Shown in pieces: positions 8,491 through 15,168 of a stretch of DNA of 44,219 nucleotides; position 1 is the stretch's first letter, and every line of letters begins with the position of its first letter. A model generated the notes under the pieces. It saw only the letters and a list, made by a program, of their open reading frames with translations, searched no databases and had not been told where the DNA came from. The stretch comes from DAOOOW01 sp035387885 (GTDB taxonomy: Bacteria > Patescibacteriota > Patescibacteriia > UBA2196). Position numbers and translations under genes: made by a program. The stretch lies in contig DAOOOW010000008.1 in the NCBI GenBank assembly GCA_035387885.1, forward strand, positions 1 to 44,219, written 5' to 3'.

Positions 8491-8620
8491 ACAAAAAAAA
8501 TCTAAAACCGTAGCGGAAAAAATCCGTGCTTTTCGCAATGAATTTACTAAGAACTACTTAAAGCAACACAAAGCAATCAATATGGCAAATTTTACGGCGG
8601 AATTTTTAAACAAAGCTTAG
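8474..8620 (+). CDS. 48-aa basic protein, third gene of the PIN operon
   Basis: ATG 8474 lies inside the 3' end of the PIN gene (17-bp overlap, different frame). The product begins MKKISKQKKSKTVAEKIR and is strongly basic at its N-terminus, with an amphipathic helical middle (AEKIRAFRNEFTKNYLKQH) and a hydrophobic end (FTAEFLNKA). The overlap implies coupled translation. I do not know a named family. It may be the actual PIN-binding antitoxin or a regulator, because the HicB-like protein lacks a DNA-binding domain. Confidence 0.6.
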   Translation: MKKISKQKKSKTVAEKIRAFRNEFTKNYLKQHKAINMANFTAEFLNKA

Positions 8621-8795
8621 CCTAAAAAAGTTTAATTTTATTTTTTAAAGATCTATTTTTATTTTTTGCGTTTTAAAAACGCATTTTTTAGTCCCCGCAT
8701 TTTTAAGAGTCGTAGCGTCGTAAAAAACAAACTGCTTTGCTTTTTACAGCGAAGACGGGATTGGTGTTATACCGATAGGTATCACCAATCACTGG

Positions 8796-8867
8796 GGCCT
8801 CTCGCCCCACACCCCTTGTGGATAGTGGGGCGGAGGGGGCGGTTAATAAGATCGCCGATAGGCGGTT
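8796..8867 (-). repeat. 72-bp inverted repeat, left copy
   Basis: The reverse complement of this stretch matches 15169-15240: the inner 32 bp (starting CCGCCTATCGGCGATC) are identical, and by hand about 63 of 72 positions match overall. A shorter relative (GCCGATAGGC..GGGGGCGGTTAT) lies near 14617-14640. It could be a terminal repeat of the island or a member of a dispersed intergenic repeat family. Confidence 0.75.
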
Positions 8868-9015
8868 ATTTTTTTATTTTATTTTCTCTTCTTTTCTGAA
8901 TCCTTAAATTTGTATTTAAGAACTCGGAAAAATTGAGGAAGCTCGACAGCGCTTCCTCTGTGCATTTAAAAATGTGTTACCCCACCTCTGCCGAGGTGGG
9001 CGACAGGTTCCTTAT

Positions 9016-9606
9016 CTATTTCTTGCGAGGGACCCGCCGAAAACCTCCGTCCCCACGAATGAAGGGGACACAGGCTCCGTGGGCGGCGATACCGCGCGCC
9101 CACTTGGCCAGATTTGTGGCCTCAGAAATACTGAGACCATTCAGAAGGCTCTCTGCCTCCTGACCCCTGACGGCTTGGCTTCCGTCAGGGATAACCTCCA
9201 CCCAAACCCTCGGGGTATCATCAAGGGCAACCATAACCCTCTCGATACCCCCTTCAAGAGCCCGCATGTCCCTCTCCACCATAAAGGTGGGGGGAGCCAC
9301 GGGGGTGTATCCCCCATCCCAGCCAGTACCGCAAATGCGGTACCGGCCGAAATGGTTGAAGTTAATGTCCACCCAATAACTCGGGTGGCCATTAACATAT
9401 TCTTCCGGCCGCTCAATGGCCGGGAAATTATCCATCAAGGAGTACTCCTCCGTGGAGTACTCCTTATAATCTACTTCCCCTGCCCCAGCTTTAGCTGGGA
9501 CAGAAATACTTTCTGGTCTTGCCTCTGTAGCGACAAGACCGTATTCTTTAATGAATTCCGCCTTAGCGGCGGATTCCATCTCTTCTTCTGTTTTAAAAAA
9601 ATCCAT
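9016..9606 (-). CDS. Orphan protein, hairpin-tiled gene A
   Basis: 196 aa with no recognised domain. ATG 9606 is preceded by AAGGAGG at 5-6 nt, an excellent ribosome site, so translation is likely. The N-terminus is acidic (MDFFKTEEEMESAAKAEFIKEYG). The middle is rich in aromatic and glycine residues (YWVDINFNHFGRYRICGTGWDGGYTPVAPPTF), followed by an Ala/Glu-rich helical part and a basic tail (GGFRRVPRKK). There is no signal peptide or membrane helix, so it is probably cytoplasmic. About eighteen perfect stem-loops tile the gene. The GC content and codon use differ from neighbouring housekeeping genes. A long open frame also exists on the plus strand but has no ribosome site. Confidence 0.6.
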   Translation of the reverse strand: MDFFKTEEEMESAAKAEFIKEYGLVATEARPESISVPAKAGAGEVDYKEYSTEEYSLMDNFPAIERPEEYVNGHPSYWVDINFNHFGRYRICGTGWDGGYTPVAPPTFMVERDMRALEGGIERVMVALDDTPRVWVEVIPDGSQAVRGQEAESLLNGLSISEATNLAKWARGIAAHGACVPFIRGDGGFRRVPRKK

Positions 9607-9810
9607 AACAACCTCCTTCCGAGGTTTCCGGTGTTATGGCCCGGTCACTGTTTTGTCGCCATTACGGCAACTACACAGTGAAAGTTAAAAACTTCCCGCA
9701 ACTTAACCATTACGTCACGGGTAACTTGGTGGATTACTGATATCACATCAGCTAGGCCACCATTTTATTAACAATTATTTATTAACAAAATGGTGACCAA
9801 CTAATTTATA

Positions 9811-9829
9811 TTTTAAAAGAACAATTTTT
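9811..9829 (-). promoter_or_regulatory. boxA-like leader motif upstream of gene A
   Basis: Minus strand reads AAAAATTGTTCTTTTAAAA, about 205 nt before the gene A start. It resembles the boxA antitermination element (YGCTCTTTAA). Similar motifs precede the other four genes of the island. Confidence 0.5.
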
Positions 9830-10313
9830 ATTTTTCTCTTCTGAATCCTCCACATTTTTTGTGAGGGGCTCAGAATAGAGAGGAAGTGCATGCTACACTT
9901 AAACCTCTAAATCTTTATGAGCAGTGAAAATTTTTGTGCTTTTTCACTGCTGTGTTTTTTTTGGCCCGAAGGCCATCGACCCGTGTGCTACAATCACGTT
10001 AGGTCGTGGATTAAGCCCTTTTAGGCTGGACGATTTTTACCATTTGTTCCTTCATGAGGAACACACCCATGTCTTTTCGCGTGTGAAATAAATTCACTCA
10101 ATTACCAACGCTTAGCACTACGCCAGTAATTTAATAACGCGATTCGGTCACTAAAGTGACTCGCGCCTCCCGTGTGCACGCGGCAGTCCTGGTCCAAATA
10201 AAATTTGGATCGGTTACCCACACAGCAAGGTATACTCGTATTTCTCGCACAGGATACGAGTCCTGCCCGCCAACATCTGTTACCAGAGGACGGTCTTTGA
10301 CTTAAATCATTTT
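9830..10313. other. Non-coding, hairpin-dense spacer
   Basis: No gene with a ribosome site is seen. Perfect stem-loops follow one another: GCAGTGAAAA/TTTTCACTGC near 9924-9953, GTTCCTTCATGAGGAAC near 10045, TCCAAATAAAATTTGGA near 10195, ACTCGTAT/ATACGAGT near 10234-10262. It may be the structured 3' tail of gene B or a structured RNA. Confidence 0.5.
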
Positions 10314-10877
10314 TTAAATCCCGTGTATCTCGCCACAAATGTGGCAATGCCACCGATCGTATTTATCACGATCAGCTTGTTCCTGACCCCATATAAAACG
10401 GGTCAGGTCCCAGTGGTACTGGGACAATGGGCAGTCAATATGACCGCCATCAAGGTCATCATCCGAGAGTTTTACCTCGGAAAAATAACCTTTTATCTTT
10501 TTAGAGAGCTCATTAAACTCTCTGATTTTTCCCACTAGAGAATCAATTTCCTCTCCGTGGAAAAAATAAATTATCCAACCTTTTCCCAACCCCTTAAAGG
10601 GTTGGTGCGTACTTGCGTACGCAAGTAACCTCCGATTTTGATTTGCGAGATCGGAGTTCTCGCTTCTTTCCTCCGGTGACTGATTCGGTGCCCAGTCACA
10701 CGAAGAAATCATATTGGCGGCATCAGCAACTTGCTGTGCAGCCTCCATGGTTCTGCAGACGATGATTTCATCGTCTCGCCCGGCTTGATACTGCCGGTAC
10801 TCCATCTCAGATAGCACTTTAGCTATCCAAGTTTCCAGGTTGTGATACCTGGACCACTCAATCATTACATACAACAT
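10314..10877 (-). CDS. Orphan protein, hairpin-tiled gene B
   Basis: About 187 aa from ATG 10877 (MLYVMIEWSRYHNLETW), chosen because AAGGAGGAAAT lies directly before it; a longer in-frame start at 10907 lacks such a site. No known domain is recognised. The C-terminal end contains a possible zinc-knuckle-like pattern, WHCHICGEIHGI, with a single CxxC. The middle is a polar helix (VGKIREFNELSKKIKGYFSEVKLSDDDLDGGHIDCP). It is soluble by composition. The gene holds many perfect stem-loops, including a 9-bp arm pair CAACCCCTT/AAGGGGTTG near 10580-10600 and TCCAGGT/ACCTGGA near 10835-10856. Codon use is GC-richer than in the flanks. Confidence 0.6.
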   Translation of the reverse strand: MLYVMIEWSRYHNLETWIAKVLSEMEYRQYQAGRDDEIIVCRTMEAAQQVADAANMISSCDWAPNQSPEERSENSDLANQNRRLLAYASTHQPFKGLGKGWIIYFFHGEEIDSLVGKIREFNELSKKIKGYFSEVKLSDDDLDGGHIDCPLSQYHWDLTRFIWGQEQADRDKYDRWHCHICGEIHGI

Positions 10878-10950
10878 ATTTCCTCCTTGTCTCTCACAGG
10901 GAGACAAAAAGTGAATGCGTGGTCACTATGCCTATTCCACGCCAGGCAAT

Positions 10951-10967
10951 GTTAAAGAACTATTTTT
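10951..10967 (-). promoter_or_regulatory. boxA-like leader motif upstream of gene B
   Basis: Minus strand reads AAAAATAGTTCTTTAAC, about 75 nt before gene B. The core GTTCTTTAAC differs from the E. coli rrn boxA core GCTCTTTAAC at a single position. Confidence 0.5.
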
Positions 10968-11466
10968 CAATCTCTCTGGTCTCAATATCTTCATATTAAA
11001 ACCAAGGAAATTGGGAGTTAAATGTGCTTTAACTCCTTTCTCTTTTAATGTTTAGCACAACTTTTATCTTGGCCACTTCTGGCCTTGATAGCGCCTGTGC
11101 TTTTGGCGCTTTTAGAAAAGAACATATTTTCTTCCTTACCCGACAAATGACAACATTTAAATATCATTTGTCCTAGAGTGGTAGGAATGGCGCGGTTCTT
11201 ATTCGCGCTTCAGGGGTGCATTCAAAATGAATGCCGTAGTTCAGGTTTCCTCGTTTTTTCTAGAGGCGCCTTGTTTTCCCTGTTTCAATTGGCAGACTAC
11301 CCCTTATCTATAGTCTGTTATTCCAACTGCCTCGGCTTAGCCTTTCCAGCTCATCCCTAACTGGTTTGGCCCTCGCTTGATCCGAGGTTATCTTTAGGTC
11401 AGACTGGCTACAAATTGTCTGACTCAAGCAGGATTACAAAACGAGCCTGCTTAAAAAATTGCATCA
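10968..11466. other. Non-coding, hairpin-dense spacer
   Basis: No gene is supported. Stem-loops include GGAGTTAAA/TTTAACTCC (11021-11043), GACAAATGA/TCATTTGTC (11143-11172), TGCATTCAAAATGAATGC (near 11217), CAGACTA/TAGTCTG (near 11293-11319), GTCAGAC/GTCTGAC (near 11398-11424) and AGCAGG/CCTGCT (near 11428-11453). A sixth boxA-like core (minus-strand GTTCTTTTC) is at 11111-11130, with no gene between it and gene B's own leader. Confidence 0.5.
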
Positions 11467-12186
11467 TTATGATGTTTTTCTCCAGCAATGACGCAATATA
11501 ATCGACTTGATATTATCAAGCCCCCCCTCGCATAAAACTTGCTCGGGGCTCGGACAAGTAAAATGATTACTGCCCGGACTTCCAACCACAGGAAACTTAA
11601 CCTGTGGGTGGAACATTTTACTCGCAGGGAAATCTCCCCCGTGAGTAAACCCGATAACTGCATCCCCAGAATACCATGGAAGACTTATATCTTTCCCGGC
11701 GCTGAGAATGCAAGTTTGGGTTTGGCCGTTTCCTTCAAAAACGGTCACCCAAAATTCGGGGGTTGCCCCGTCGAACTTTCCGACGTGGGACAACAACTCT
11801 GGCATGCGCGCATACAGTGCATCGCATGCTTCCCATTTTTCTGGAAGCGACTTTTCAATCGCTTCCTCAAACCTTTTCATCCCCCGCTCCGCAGCAAGGG
11901 CCATTTCCTCCGCGGTGGGTGGGGTCTCCCAAAATCCACCCTCCCACTTGGGATACACCCAAGATCGGAGAGATGATTTATACTCCCCCCCTCCGTAGGG
12001 GACATTTAGACTCTTTTGGATTTTTTCCAGAGAGTCCAATTCCACAACCTTGGGAAGATCCCATGCCCACTCTGGAGCGATGGACTCCCTAATTGTGGTG
12101 GGGATATTGCCCCACCTGTTTTTTTTGGCCTTTTGAAAAAAGGCCATGTTTTGAATTTTTTTTAAAATATACTCATTAAAATCCAT
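11467..12186 (-). CDS. Orphan protein, hairpin-tiled gene C
   Basis: 239 aa. ATG 12186 is preceded by GGGAGGAAAC, a strong ribosome site. The N-terminus is basic and aromatic (MDFNEYILKKIQNMAFFQKAKKNRW). A Gly/Trp-rich segment (YGGGEYKSSLRSWVYPKWEGGFWETPPT) follows, then an amphipathic helix (AEEMALAAERGMKRFEEAIEKSL), and the C-terminal half looks beta-rich (FWVTVFEGNGQTQTCILSAGKDISLPWYSGDAVIGFTHGGDF). No family is recognised; there is no membrane segment. The DNA is again full of perfect stem-loops, such as CCACAGG/CCTGTGG, GCATGCG/CGCATGC and GAAGCGA/TCGCTTC. Confidence 0.62.
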   Translation of the reverse strand: MDFNEYILKKIQNMAFFQKAKKNRWGNIPTTIRESIAPEWAWDLPKVVELDSLEKIQKSLNVPYGGGEYKSSLRSWVYPKWEGGFWETPPTAEEMALAAERGMKRFEEAIEKSLPEKWEACDALYARMPELLSHVGKFDGATPEFWVTVFEGNGQTQTCILSAGKDISLPWYSGDAVIGFTHGGDFPASKMFHPQVKFPVVGSPGSNHFTCPSPEQVLCEGGLDNIKSIILRHCWRKTS

Positions 12187-12258
12187 GTTTCCTCCCTCTG
12201 CCTTTCGGCAAAAAGATTTTTCCGGAATCCGTCCGGTACGGTCCCGCTCAACGGGAGT

Positions 12259-12341
12259 TTTAGTTGGTTCTTTTAATTCCTTTGAATTAGAGATCCTGAA
12301 ACAAGTTCAGGATGACAAACAAACTAAAAGAACCAACTAAA
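12259..12341. repeat. 17-bp perfect inverted repeat upstream of gene C
   Basis: Arms 12259-12275 and 12325-12341 (TTTAGTTGGTTCTTTTA and its complement) flank 49 bp that hold a small REP-like piece (ATCCTGAA..TTCAGGATGACA). Each arm includes the GTTCTTTTA core that resembles the boxA-like motif lying next to it. Confidence 0.75.
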
Positions 12342-12343
12342 TA

Positions 12344-12360
12344 TTTTAAAGAACGATTTT
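12344..12360 (-). promoter_or_regulatory. boxA-like leader motif upstream of gene C
   Basis: Minus strand reads AAAATCGTTCTTTAAAA, about 160 nt before the gene C start and directly upstream of the 17-bp inverted repeat. A TTATAA just before it could be a -10 box. Confidence 0.5.
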
Positions 12361-12533
12361 TATAACGCTTTTAACGTCATGATTTTTTATTTTTTTTTAT
12401 TCTTCTAAACCTTCCATAAAAAATTATGAAAAGCTTGGAAAAATAGTCGAGAGTTTGTGCAAACTCCCGACCGTAGATTTTTGAGGCGCTTTTGTGACAG
12501 GTGCGCCTCGGGGGGAGGACATGTTGGCAAGAG

Positions 12534-13118
12534 TTAATCTAGCCGCTCTACAACTTCCTGTAGCTTTTCAGCCACAGAAAACGAGAGAGTGTTTGACTCA
12601 GAGGATGAGTCAAACATGGCCTTTTTCAAGGCCATTAGGACTTCGTCCGTCAACAACCCGGACTTGTCAAGAATTTTTTCCACGAGCGCCAGGAGGCGCC
12701 CGGGACCGTTTCCGCAAGAGGCGCCGCTATAATAGCCGGACATCTCCTTTTTGCTCTCTTCGTCACTATCTCCGGGTTCTCCAAACCCAGTGACGAATGT
12801 CCCAGAAAAACCAACCCCCTCACTCTCCCAATCGGAGAAGAAGGGATGATTTTTTTCTGGGACAGGTGCGGGTTCAACCCGCCCGCCTACCCTACCATTC
12901 ATCCACGTACGGCATTTTTCTGCCAACGGGATGCAAGTAGCGTCCTGGTGTGGTGTCCCACATGAGGACGGGTGAGCCAAATATGGCTGGCCTTCCCCTT
13001 GAGGGGGAATAACCAACCAATAAGGATGCCCTTCCGGGTTTTCCTTATTGGACCACCGCCTAGCGGCCTCGATGATTTCGCTCATCGAGAAGCGTGAGTA
13101 GCAAAGACTTTTTTTCAT
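12534..13118 (-). CDS. Orphan protein, hairpin-tiled gene D
   Basis: 194 aa. ATG 13118 is preceded by AAGGAG with a somewhat long spacer. A basic N-terminus with a helical segment (MSEIIEAARRWSNKE) is followed by a Pro/Gly-rich, Cys-containing middle and an acidic, helical C-terminus (LLALVEKILDKSGLLTDEVLMALKKAMFDSSSESNTLSFSVAEKLQEVVERLD). No domain is recognised. Perfect stem-loops inside include a 10-bp one, GTTTGACTCA/TGAGTCAAAC (near 12588-12614), and CCAATAAGGA/TCCTTATTGG (near 13015-13050). The gene is co-directional with its neighbours. Confidence 0.6.
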   Translation of the reverse strand: MKKSLCYSRFSMSEIIEAARRWSNKENPEGHPYWLVIPPQGEGQPYLAHPSSCGTPHQDATCIPLAEKCRTWMNGRVGGRVEPAPVPEKNHPFFSDWESEGVGFSGTFVTGFGEPGDSDEESKKEMSGYYSGASCGNGPGRLLALVEKILDKSGLLTDEVLMALKKAMFDSSSESNTLSFSVAEKLQEVVERLD

Positions 13119-13192
13119 TCTTTTTCTCCTTTTTTAATCCGACTACCTGTCGGACAAACCAGTATACCCTGGAGGAGAAAACGGTGACGATA

Positions 13193-13248
13193 TTTTGCCA
13201 CCACTTTTAAATTCTAATTTAATAAATATTCCAAAAGTGGTGGCAAAA
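13193..13248. repeat. 16-bp perfect inverted repeat upstream of gene D
   Basis: Arms TTTTGCCACCACTTTT (13193-13208) and its complement (13233-13248) around a 24-nt AT-rich loop. It lies between the boxA-like motif and the gene D start. Confidence 0.8.
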
Positions 13249-13254
13249 AATAAA

Positions 13255-13271
13255 TTTTAAAGAACTATTTT
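13255..13271 (-). promoter_or_regulatory. boxA-like leader motif upstream of gene D
   Basis: Minus strand reads AAAATAGTTCTTTAAAA, about 140 nt before the gene D start and immediately before the 16-bp inverted repeat. Confidence 0.5.
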
Positions 13272-13391
13272 ATTTTCCCCTAACTTGAATTCACAAATTT
13301 TATTATTTATGACTTCAAGAAAGGGCGGATAAAAGTCGTGCAATGTTGAACTTCTATCCGCTGTGCGCGCCGTGCGAGGCACGCGATGTTT

Positions 13392-13772
13392 TTAGGCCGC
13401 CATGTAGCGGGCGGCCATGGCCGCGTTGGCAGCCTTGGCTCGTTCAGAGCCAAGACGGGCCGTCGCGGGGGCCGGGGCGGAAGTTGGCAGGATGCCCGCC
13501 TTCCGCGCTGCGGCCAGGTTGGCCGCCGCGCCTTCCCGCACCCACTGGGCGCGGGTTTCGAAGGGGTTGAACCCCTTCGGCAGGTGGGGGCGGAGGCGTT
13601 CCGCCCAAACCTTCATCTGCCACATGGGGATCTCGGTCCGCAGACCGGTCCCCATGATTTTTTCCCGCAGGTCAGCCGGAATTCCGGCGACCTGCTGAAT
13701 TTTTTCCAGACCCTCGCGGGTCAGGAAAAAGTTTACGGGGCGGGGGCGGGTGTTATTTTTTTTTGCGTTCAT
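13392..13772 (-). CDS. Orphan protein, hairpin-tiled gene E
   Basis: 126 aa from ATG 13772 (MNAKKNNTRPRPVNFFLTREGLEKIQQ), chosen because GAGGAGAAATACC precedes it; an upstream TTG at 13787 overlaps that ribosome site. It is a basic, alanine-rich protein with probable helices (LRPHLPKGFNPFETRAQWVREGAAANLAAARKAGIL) and an Ala-rich C-terminus (ERAKAANAAMAARYMAA), perhaps nucleic-acid binding. No family is recognised. It is the GC-richest gene of the window. Nearly all of it can be placed in perfect stem-loops, for example GGCCGCC/GGCGGCC, CTTGGCTC/GAGCCAAG, GAAGGGGTT/AACCCCTTC and GCAGGTC/GACCTGC with a nested GCCGGAATTCCGGC. Confidence 0.62.
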   Translation of the reverse strand: MNAKKNNTRPRPVNFFLTREGLEKIQQVAGIPADLREKIMGTGLRTEIPMWQMKVWAERLRPHLPKGFNPFETRAQWVREGAAANLAAARKAGILPTSAPAPATARLGSERAKAANAAMAARYMAA

Positions 13773-13808
13773 GGTATTTCTCCTCAAATTTTTAAAAAAA
13801 ATAATGTG

Positions 13809-13860
13809 ATTTAGTTCAGCGATTTGTTGTCACGATAGACAACAAATCGCTGAACTAAAT
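13809..13860. repeat. 23-bp perfect inverted repeat upstream of gene E
   Basis: Arms 13809-13831 and 13838-13860 are exact complements around a 6-nt loop (ACGATA). It lies 37 bp before the gene E start codon, in the leader. It has no T-run, so a simple intrinsic terminator is unlikely. Confidence 0.9.
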
Positions 13861-13898
13861 TTGTGGAGAAAACCATTTTTCATTTCCCATTTTTTCTT

Positions 13899-13914
13899 GT
13901 AAAGAACTTTTTTA
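13899..13914 (-). promoter_or_regulatory. boxA-like leader motif upstream of gene E
   Basis: Minus strand reads AAAAAAGTTCTTTACA, about 130 nt before gene E and upstream of the 23-bp inverted repeat, the same order as at genes C and D. Confidence 0.45.
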
Positions 13915-14182
13915 AATTTGGCCTTAATGACCAAAGGAACAAATAAAATTTTTTCAACTTACTGATTACTAATTACCATTTTATTCATTCCTTCGATCAA
14001 TCCGCCGATGAGGCGGGATCACGAAGGGCACTCTAAATTCTTTTTGGCAGGATTTGGTCACGAGCGCACCCGTGATTTTGTCACAAAGCCAGAAGAATTT
14101 TTGAAGAAGATTAATATCAAGGCTCTATCTCTCTTCACAACCAAAACCTTGGTTTTAATCATTCTTATAATGTAATGTTTAG

Positions 14183-14339
14183 CCAGCACTAACTTTTTGC
14201 TCTGTACGCTATTCGCACTTTTGTCATCCCGAGCGACACATTTGGTCGCTTTAAGTCGAGGGATCTATTTTAGATTCCTCCACTACGCTCACTATCGTTC
14301 GCTTCGGTCGGAATGACATAAGAAAAAAGTTAGTGCTGG
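14183..14339. repeat. 16-bp inverted repeat enclosing a REP-like element
   Basis: Arms 14183-14198 (CCAGCACTAACTTTTT) and 14324-14339 are exact complements. The loop is occupied by the REP-like repeat 14223-14317. The core CACTAACTTTT recurs in the neighbouring repeat at 14394-14463. Confidence 0.75.
14223..14317. repeat. REP-like palindromic repeat
   Basis: GTCATCCCGAGCGACA..GAGGGATCT..AGATTCCTCCACT..CGGTCGGAATGACA: the same family as 3635-3756 and 7473-7555. Confidence 0.8.
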
Positions 14340-14393
14340 GTTAATGTGTTTGCTATCTCATTCCGCGATTGCGAAATTGCATAGCTGTTTTAT

Positions 14394-14463
14394 CCCTCAC
14401 TAACTTTTGGCCTGTCCAGACATTGACTGAACAAAATATATTAAAGACAAAAGTTAGTGAGGG
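14394..14463. repeat. 16-bp perfect inverted repeat
   Basis: Arms CCCTCACTAACTTTTG (14394-14409) and its complement (14448-14463) around a 38-nt loop. It shares the core CACTAACTTTT with the inverted repeat at 14183-14339. Confidence 0.75.
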
Positions 14464-14939
14464 GCTCTTCTCTTTCCTTAAAATTTTTCAAGGAAAACAG
14501 TGAGGATGAATTGTTAAAGATGAATCAATTAAATAATTTAAATTTTATTCATCTACTCTCTTCCCCACTGTTTTCCCGAAAATTCTATCCCCACCTTTTA
14601 AAGGCGGGGTCTTAAGCCGATAGGCTAAGGGGGCGGTTATGGTATTAAAAATTAATTTTGTCTTAATGCTATAACCACCCCCTCTCGACTCCGTCGAGTA
14701 GCCCCTCCTTTAAAAGGAGGGGATAAACAAAACAGACTCGCTTAATATAATAAGAGAGTCTGTTTTAATGACAATAATAATATAGATAGATTTTTACAGC
14801 CTCTATCTCTGGCTGACTCTCTTCTATACCCCCCTTAGGGAGGCTCCAATAGCTTCTTCAAGGCTATTAAGATTGTATAATAGATTGTAAAGGGTTTTTT
14901 GGTTTTGTCTCTTCTCTGCTTTTTTTATCTTACATTGGT

Positions 14940-14968
14940 AGTATAGCACAGACTAAAATATTTGTCAA
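14940..14968 (-). promoter_or_regulatory. Consensus promoter reading into the orphan-gene island
   Basis: Minus strand: TTGACA (14963-14968), 17-bp spacer, TATACT (14940-14945). It is the only near-perfect promoter I found for the island and sits at its right edge. It is divergent from the trmB-like promoter 100 bp away. Confidence 0.8.
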
Positions 14969-15070
14969 GGGTATTAGTCTAAATTTCTCAAAAAATTAGA
15001 CATTTATTTAATTAAAGCGCAAATTTGTCTTATTTTTAGCTATATATTTTGATTATTCTGACGAAATAGT

Positions 15071-15098
15071 TTGACAAATTGTGTGGATGTGCTATAAT
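15071..15098 (+). promoter_or_regulatory. Consensus promoter of the TrmB-like gene
   Basis: TTGACA, 16-bp spacer, TATAAT. The predicted leader of about 180 nt contains the right copy of the 72-bp inverted repeat. Confidence 0.8.
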
Positions 15099-15168
15099 TA
15101 TAGTGTAAACAATTAATAGTTTTCCACCATAAATTTGATAATAAGTCCAGTTATGCACAGGGGGATAC

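Larger units (their letters stand above)
13915..14939. other. Long non-coding leader region of the island
   Basis: No gene with a ribosome site is seen on either strand. It holds two perfect 16-bp inverted repeats (14183-14339 and 14394-14463), a REP-like repeat in the loop of the first, an imperfect palindrome with ends GGAAAACAGTG/CACTGTTTTCC (14490-14574), and a GC-rich block with CCCCTCC..GGAGGGG dyads (14590-14725). It lies between the minus-strand promoter at 14940 and gene E. Confidence 0.6.
8621..14968 (-). other. Hairpin-tiled orphan-gene island
   Basis: A block of about 6.3 kb whose GC content is clearly higher than its flanks. It has at least five minus-strand genes without recognisable relatives, each with a strong Shine-Dalgarno, plus long non-coding stretches. 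Perfect 6- to 12-bp stem-loops with short loops recur every few tens of bases in coding and intergenic DNA alike, for example 9437-9465 (12-bp stem), ACTTGCGTACGCAAGT near 10610, CATGGGGA/TCCCCATG near 13624-13657. Longer perfect inverted repeats (16-23 bp) precede three of the genes. A consensus minus-strand promoter is at the right end, and 72-bp inverted repeats lie at 8796-8867 and 15169-15240. No integrase or transposase gene is present. Confidence 0.7.

Noticed and set aside
8974..9681. Long plus-strand reading frame opposite gene A
   Set aside because: It has no ribosome site. The minus-strand frame has AAGGAGG at correct spacing and all island genes run on minus. The open plus frame is explained by high GC and palindromic composition.
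10102..10353. 83-aa minus-strand frame overlapping the end of gene B
   Set aside because: No Shine-Dalgarno, low-complexity arginine-rich product, and the DNA is a chain of stem-loops.
11539..12092. Overlapping plus-strand frames opposite gene C
   Set aside because: Three different frames are open at once, none with a ribosome site, which is typical of GC-rich shadow frames.
8621..14968. Integron cassette array with attC sites
   Set aside because: Co-directional orphan genes behind one promoter suggested it, but I found no consistent RYYYAAC/GTTRRRY core pairs after each gene and no tyrosine integrase in the window. The repeated motif GTTCTTTAA does not match attC cores.
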